Shown here one piece after another: positions 61,200-64,000 of a stretch of DNA of 64,000 bases (its first letter is position 1; every line of letters starts with the position of its first letter). The notes under the pieces were generated by a model. It saw only the letters and a program-made list of their open reading frames with translations, was not told where the DNA came from and did not search any database. Source of the stretch: Brachypterus glaber (taxonomy: Eukaryota > Arthropoda > Insecta > Coleoptera > Kateretidae); NCBI GenBank assembly GCA_958510825.1, contig OY294044.1, forward strand, positions 46,712,626 to 46,776,625. Reading direction: 5' to 3'. Both the position numbers and the translations under genes were made by a program.

Positions 61200-61547
61200 A
61201 ACATGGCTGCAACATCACATAGAACAGTGGTTATGTACCTGCCATGAATTTGTGCGGACTGGGATGTTTCTTCTATTGTAAATAATAAAAAAATAAAAAT
61301 GTAACCCCCCCTTTGCCCCAATCGATTTTGCTCAAATACGAACTTTCCAAGTCCAAGATAATATAAAAATACATCTGCATACCAAATTTCAAGTCGCTAG
61401 CTCAAAGCGTTCTTAAGTTCGTGGATACACACAGACCGACCGACATTCAGACAGACATCATTTTTTTGTTGCTAATTTAAACAAAAAAAAAATGATTTTT
61501 CTTTTATGAGAAAGTAAAAAAATATTTTTTAGTAATTATAAATTAAA
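61200..61547. other. Transposon terminus and recurrent GACCGACCGAC motif
   Basis: 61200-61264 resembles the end of an element also seen at 56740-56775. 61390-61460, read on the minus strand, carries the GTCGGTCGGTCTG...GAACTTAAGAACGCTTTGAG segment found at other sites. Confidence 0.5.
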
Positions 61548-61553
61548 TTTATT
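61548..61553 (-). terminator. Poly(A) signal AATAAA of the paralogue
   Basis: On the minus strand AATAAA lies about 15 bases after the stop codon at 61569-61571. Confidence 0.55.
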
Positions 61554-61568
61554 ATAAAAATTTAAACA

Positions 61569-62077
61569 TTATGAAAAATAATCATTTACTTCTTGAATAT
61601 TTCTATCAATATGATCATGTTTTTTTAAAAAATTATTTAAAATTCCACTTATGGCTTCAGGGGTGTTCAGATGCAGGTGATGCGTCCCTTTTACTACATG
61701 ATATTGAAAATCTTCACTTTTCTTTTTGAGTAAATCAATCATCTCAAAAATATCCTTCTCGTTATCATGATAAGGACTTTTTGTCGCTTTTATGTAACAA
61801 ATTGGAAATGTAAAGTTTTTACAATATCTAATAAGCTCTTCTTGTGACCAGTTGATAACAAAACCTGATTTTAGTCTTGGATCTCGTGTTACATAGTATT
61901 TGTTCGGATGTATACCGGATGGGGCAATATTTCGTTTTAAAATTATTTCTGCATATTTTTCATCAATGGAGTTTCTACCAGAGACAGCCACTCTCTTTTT
62001 TAATTCTTCCAGTGTATAAGCTGGGGGTTCATTCTCACTCTGAACAAGTGTATCATACTTTAGATATTCTTCAATAC
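61569..62077 (-). CDS. Paralogous kraken-like serine hydrolase, last exon (5'-partial)
   Basis: C-terminal exon of a tandem paralogue of the 36.7-47.4 kb gene. The acceptor CTTTGACAG precedes 62077. The first two bases (GT) need a G from the upstream exon to give Gly, the same phase as its neighbour. It encodes IEEYLKYDTLVQSENEPPAY, then [20 protein letters not shown] and [20 protein letters not shown], and ends in an extra tail NIQEVNDYFS absent from the first gene. By eye about two thirds or more of residues match. The exons with the nucleophile Ser and the start were not found before the window edge; they should lie further right. The substrate is unknown. The open frame extends to 62132 only as intron read-through. 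Confidence 0.9.
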
Positions 62078-62131
62078 CTGTCAAAGAAAAAAATGGATTA
62101 AAGCCATATCGCACTGACTGCAAGACCACCA

Positions 62132-62257
62132 TAACTCAAAATTTATCGATTTTGAGATTTTTGCTCTATTATATTGTTCTAGATGCTATCTTTGATAATA
62201 CAATACCAACATATCCGAGAGGCTGACCGCGAGGAAATCTTTTGTACAAGCCAAAGG
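62132..62257 (-). other. Intron of the paralogue
   Basis: AT-rich sequence upstream of the acceptor, with no exon recognised. Confidence 0.4.
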
Positions 62258-62885
62258 AACTCAGGAGGAACTCTGAAGAACTCTGGAGGAACTCCGAAGG
62301 AACTCTGAGGAACTATTTGCAAAAAGGAACTTTTTTGTACAAATTTCAGACGCGGTCAGAAACAATTATTATTTATTACCCATGCGGATTAACGTTTTTA
62401 TTTTCAAACTAGATGAGCCGTTGCAAACACCTTATCAAAATATCCTACCTTTGAGCGTCAATTTTTTTTGTGAAGGGGCGCCAATTTTTGTTTTGAAGGG
62501 GCGCCAAGTTTGGTAGAAACTGTCAGGGGGGCAAAGCTTTTCTTCCTGAAGGTAATTTTGGGGCGCCAAGTTTGGTAGAAACCGTCAGGGACAAAGCTTT
62601 TTTTTTTTCTTGAAGGTAATTTTGGGGCGCCAATTTTTGTTTTGAAGAGGCGCCAAGTTTGGTAGAAACCGTCAGGGACAAAGCTTTTTTTTGAGGGTGC
62701 CTTATTGGCAGTAGTGCTTGCATAGCAGTAATTTCTACGGCTTATTTTCCAAAAATTACCCCTTCCACCCCTTCCAGAGAGGAACTATTAAGGGACACAG
62801 GAGGAACTCCCAAGGAACTCTAGAGGAACACCGAGGAACTCCGGTGGAACTCTGAGGAACTCTTTGCAAAAAGGAACTCTTTTGT
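62258..62885. repeat. GGAACTC minisatellites flanking GGGGCGCCAA repeats
   Basis: GGAACTC(C/T)GAGGAACTC-type units at 62258-62320 and 62774-62880 each end in TTTGCAAAAAGGAACT...TTTTGTACAAATTTCAGA, so they are two copies of one module. Between them, GGGGCGCCAAGTTTGGTAGA and GGCGCCAATTTTTGTTTTGA alternate (62475-62690) with GTCAGGGACAAAGCTTTTTT. Confidence 0.75.
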
Positions 62886-63437
62886 ACAAATTTCAGAATG
62901 GCCTATAAAGAACAAAGTGTTACTATTGATTTTTTCCTGAAAATACTTTTCTTAATACAACATAACTCAAAATATATTTTTTTTTATTTTAACCCCCTAT
63001 AACTTTTTTTATTTTTGGGGGGATTACTTTCAAAAACAATAGGGATTTTCCCCTCGTAGAACTTGATTTTTCCTTAAAACTTCAAGTATATCGGATTATT
63101 CGTTCTTAAGTTCACAAAAATCATGAAATCGGACAAATTGACGGACAGAAGGACATTTCAAAGAAAAGGTGCTTATTTTTTCATGAAACAAATTTATATC
63201 CAAGAATTTTTTGTCTAGGACGATTTCTGAAAATTCGAAACTACTGTATATTATTCTAGCGCAGGCGCTGTGAATAATATAATAATAATGCTTAAATATA
63301 TCCTCGAAAAAAATCACAATTAATTTTAAAAAAAGTTTTGTGCAATTTTTGTACTAGTGTATAATGTAATAATTTCATTTTTCTAATTGACGTTTGCTGG
63401 ACATTTTTCATGTAAAAACGAAGGAGAAATTAACATA
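62886..63437. other. AT-rich, shares a segment with 44.95 kb
   Basis: TTGTCTAGGACGATTTCTGA and TATTCTAGCGCAGGCGCTGT (63210-63275) match 44955-45025. TTGACGGACAGAAGGACA (63138) is a weak relative of the GTCCGTC motif. Confidence 0.5.
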
Positions 63438-64000
63438 TCTTTATCTTAAAAAACTAGATGAAACGTTGCAAGCACCCTGTCAAAACATCGGGACTATTGG
63501 GAAAACTAATAACATGCTATAATAGCATTGCTATTAGAACAGGATAGAATAACATAATTACAATTTTACTACTACTCCTCACTGCACAAACTAACTTGTA
63601 TAATATTTATATTAAACTTTAGATTTTCTTGTACACTTAATATATGTTTTTACTTGGATGCAAGTTGAACTTATTAATTACAATTTTTGATTGATTTTAA
63701 AAACAAATGAATGGAAGCTTAAAATTTGTACACTAGAGCCATCTAGTTTGCAAACTAGGTGTTTTGTTTGATTTTAAATTCTGTATCTTTAAAACATTAT
63801 ATTCTAGCAAAAAACTATATATAAAATTTTTTATAGGGCTTAAAAAGAGCTTTTATTTAAAATATAATTTTTTAAAATCGGGTTATAAATATGTGAGATA
63901 TGCTTTAAACGCCAATATCTCGAAAACAATGCGTTTTATGAAAACGTTGTTTATAACATTTTTTGACCAATTTAAAATTATCTTTTATATAAGTGCTAAA
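63438..64000 (-). repeat. Dispersed repeat, copy 2 (inverse of 40740-41423)
   Basis: AACTAGATGAAACGTTGCAA (63452) and AGAGCCATCTAGTTTGCAAA (63736) are inverses of segments at 41400-41420 and 41363-41383. About 240 bp of unrelated sequence lies between them here, an insertion relative to copy 1. The repeat runs off the window edge. Confidence 0.7.

Noticed and set aside
60949..61321. Genes across the N stretch
   Set aside because: The frames exist only because unknown bases contain no stops.
1..64000. CRISPR array or bacterial-type operons
   Set aside because: Tandem arrays here have degenerate units without constant spacers, and the genes are intron-containing eukaryotic genes.

Overview
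The window looks like nuclear DNA from an insect, most likely a beetle (the beetle part is inference). It is very AT-rich, its genes are split by GT-AG introns, and most of it is transposon debris. There are no operons, CRISPR arrays, rRNAs or functional tRNA genes. A 200-base run of N (61000-61199) marks an assembly gap.

Plus strand, 2.9-24.0 kb: the last five coding exons of transformer-2 (tra2), the SR-like RRM splicing regulator of sex determination. They are 2933-3194, 11382-11557, 16630-16668 (a 39-nt microexon), 20124-20233 and 23973-23983. Reading phase is kept at every junction and the protein ends in a split Arg plus Arg-Tyr-stop. The first exon(s) lie upstream of the window or were not recognised. 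The four introns total about 20 kb and are filled with fold-back and TIR elements.

Minus strand, 36.7-47.4 kb: a complete three-exon alpha/beta serine hydrolase of the kraken-like family, 318 aa, with exons 47296-47448, 40365-40683 and 36742-37226. The last exon of a tandem paralogue, in the same orientation and with the same splice phase, is at 61569-62077. Its upstream exons should lie beyond the right edge.

Between and inside these genes are many mobile elements. The most notable is a Tc1/mariner-superfamily transposon (29184-31419). Its transposase is apparently intact, 359 aa, with a 55-bp intron, and the element also carries an inverted remnant of the same transposase gene. A second, internally deleted copy (52331-54700) sits inside a 133-bp satellite array. 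Other residents are a 5'-truncated non-LTR retrotransposon, two tRNA-derived SINEs, large fold-back elements (up to 3.8 kb) nested up to three deep, several MITE families with multiple copies, arrays built around a GCGCCGCAGGCGA motif, and palindromes carrying ribozyme-like stem-loop plus GAAAC motifs.

The two host genes are not obviously linked in function. The window is best read as two ordinary insect loci expanded by layered transposon insertion. Element ends were placed by eye from inverted or direct repeats and may be off by a few bases.
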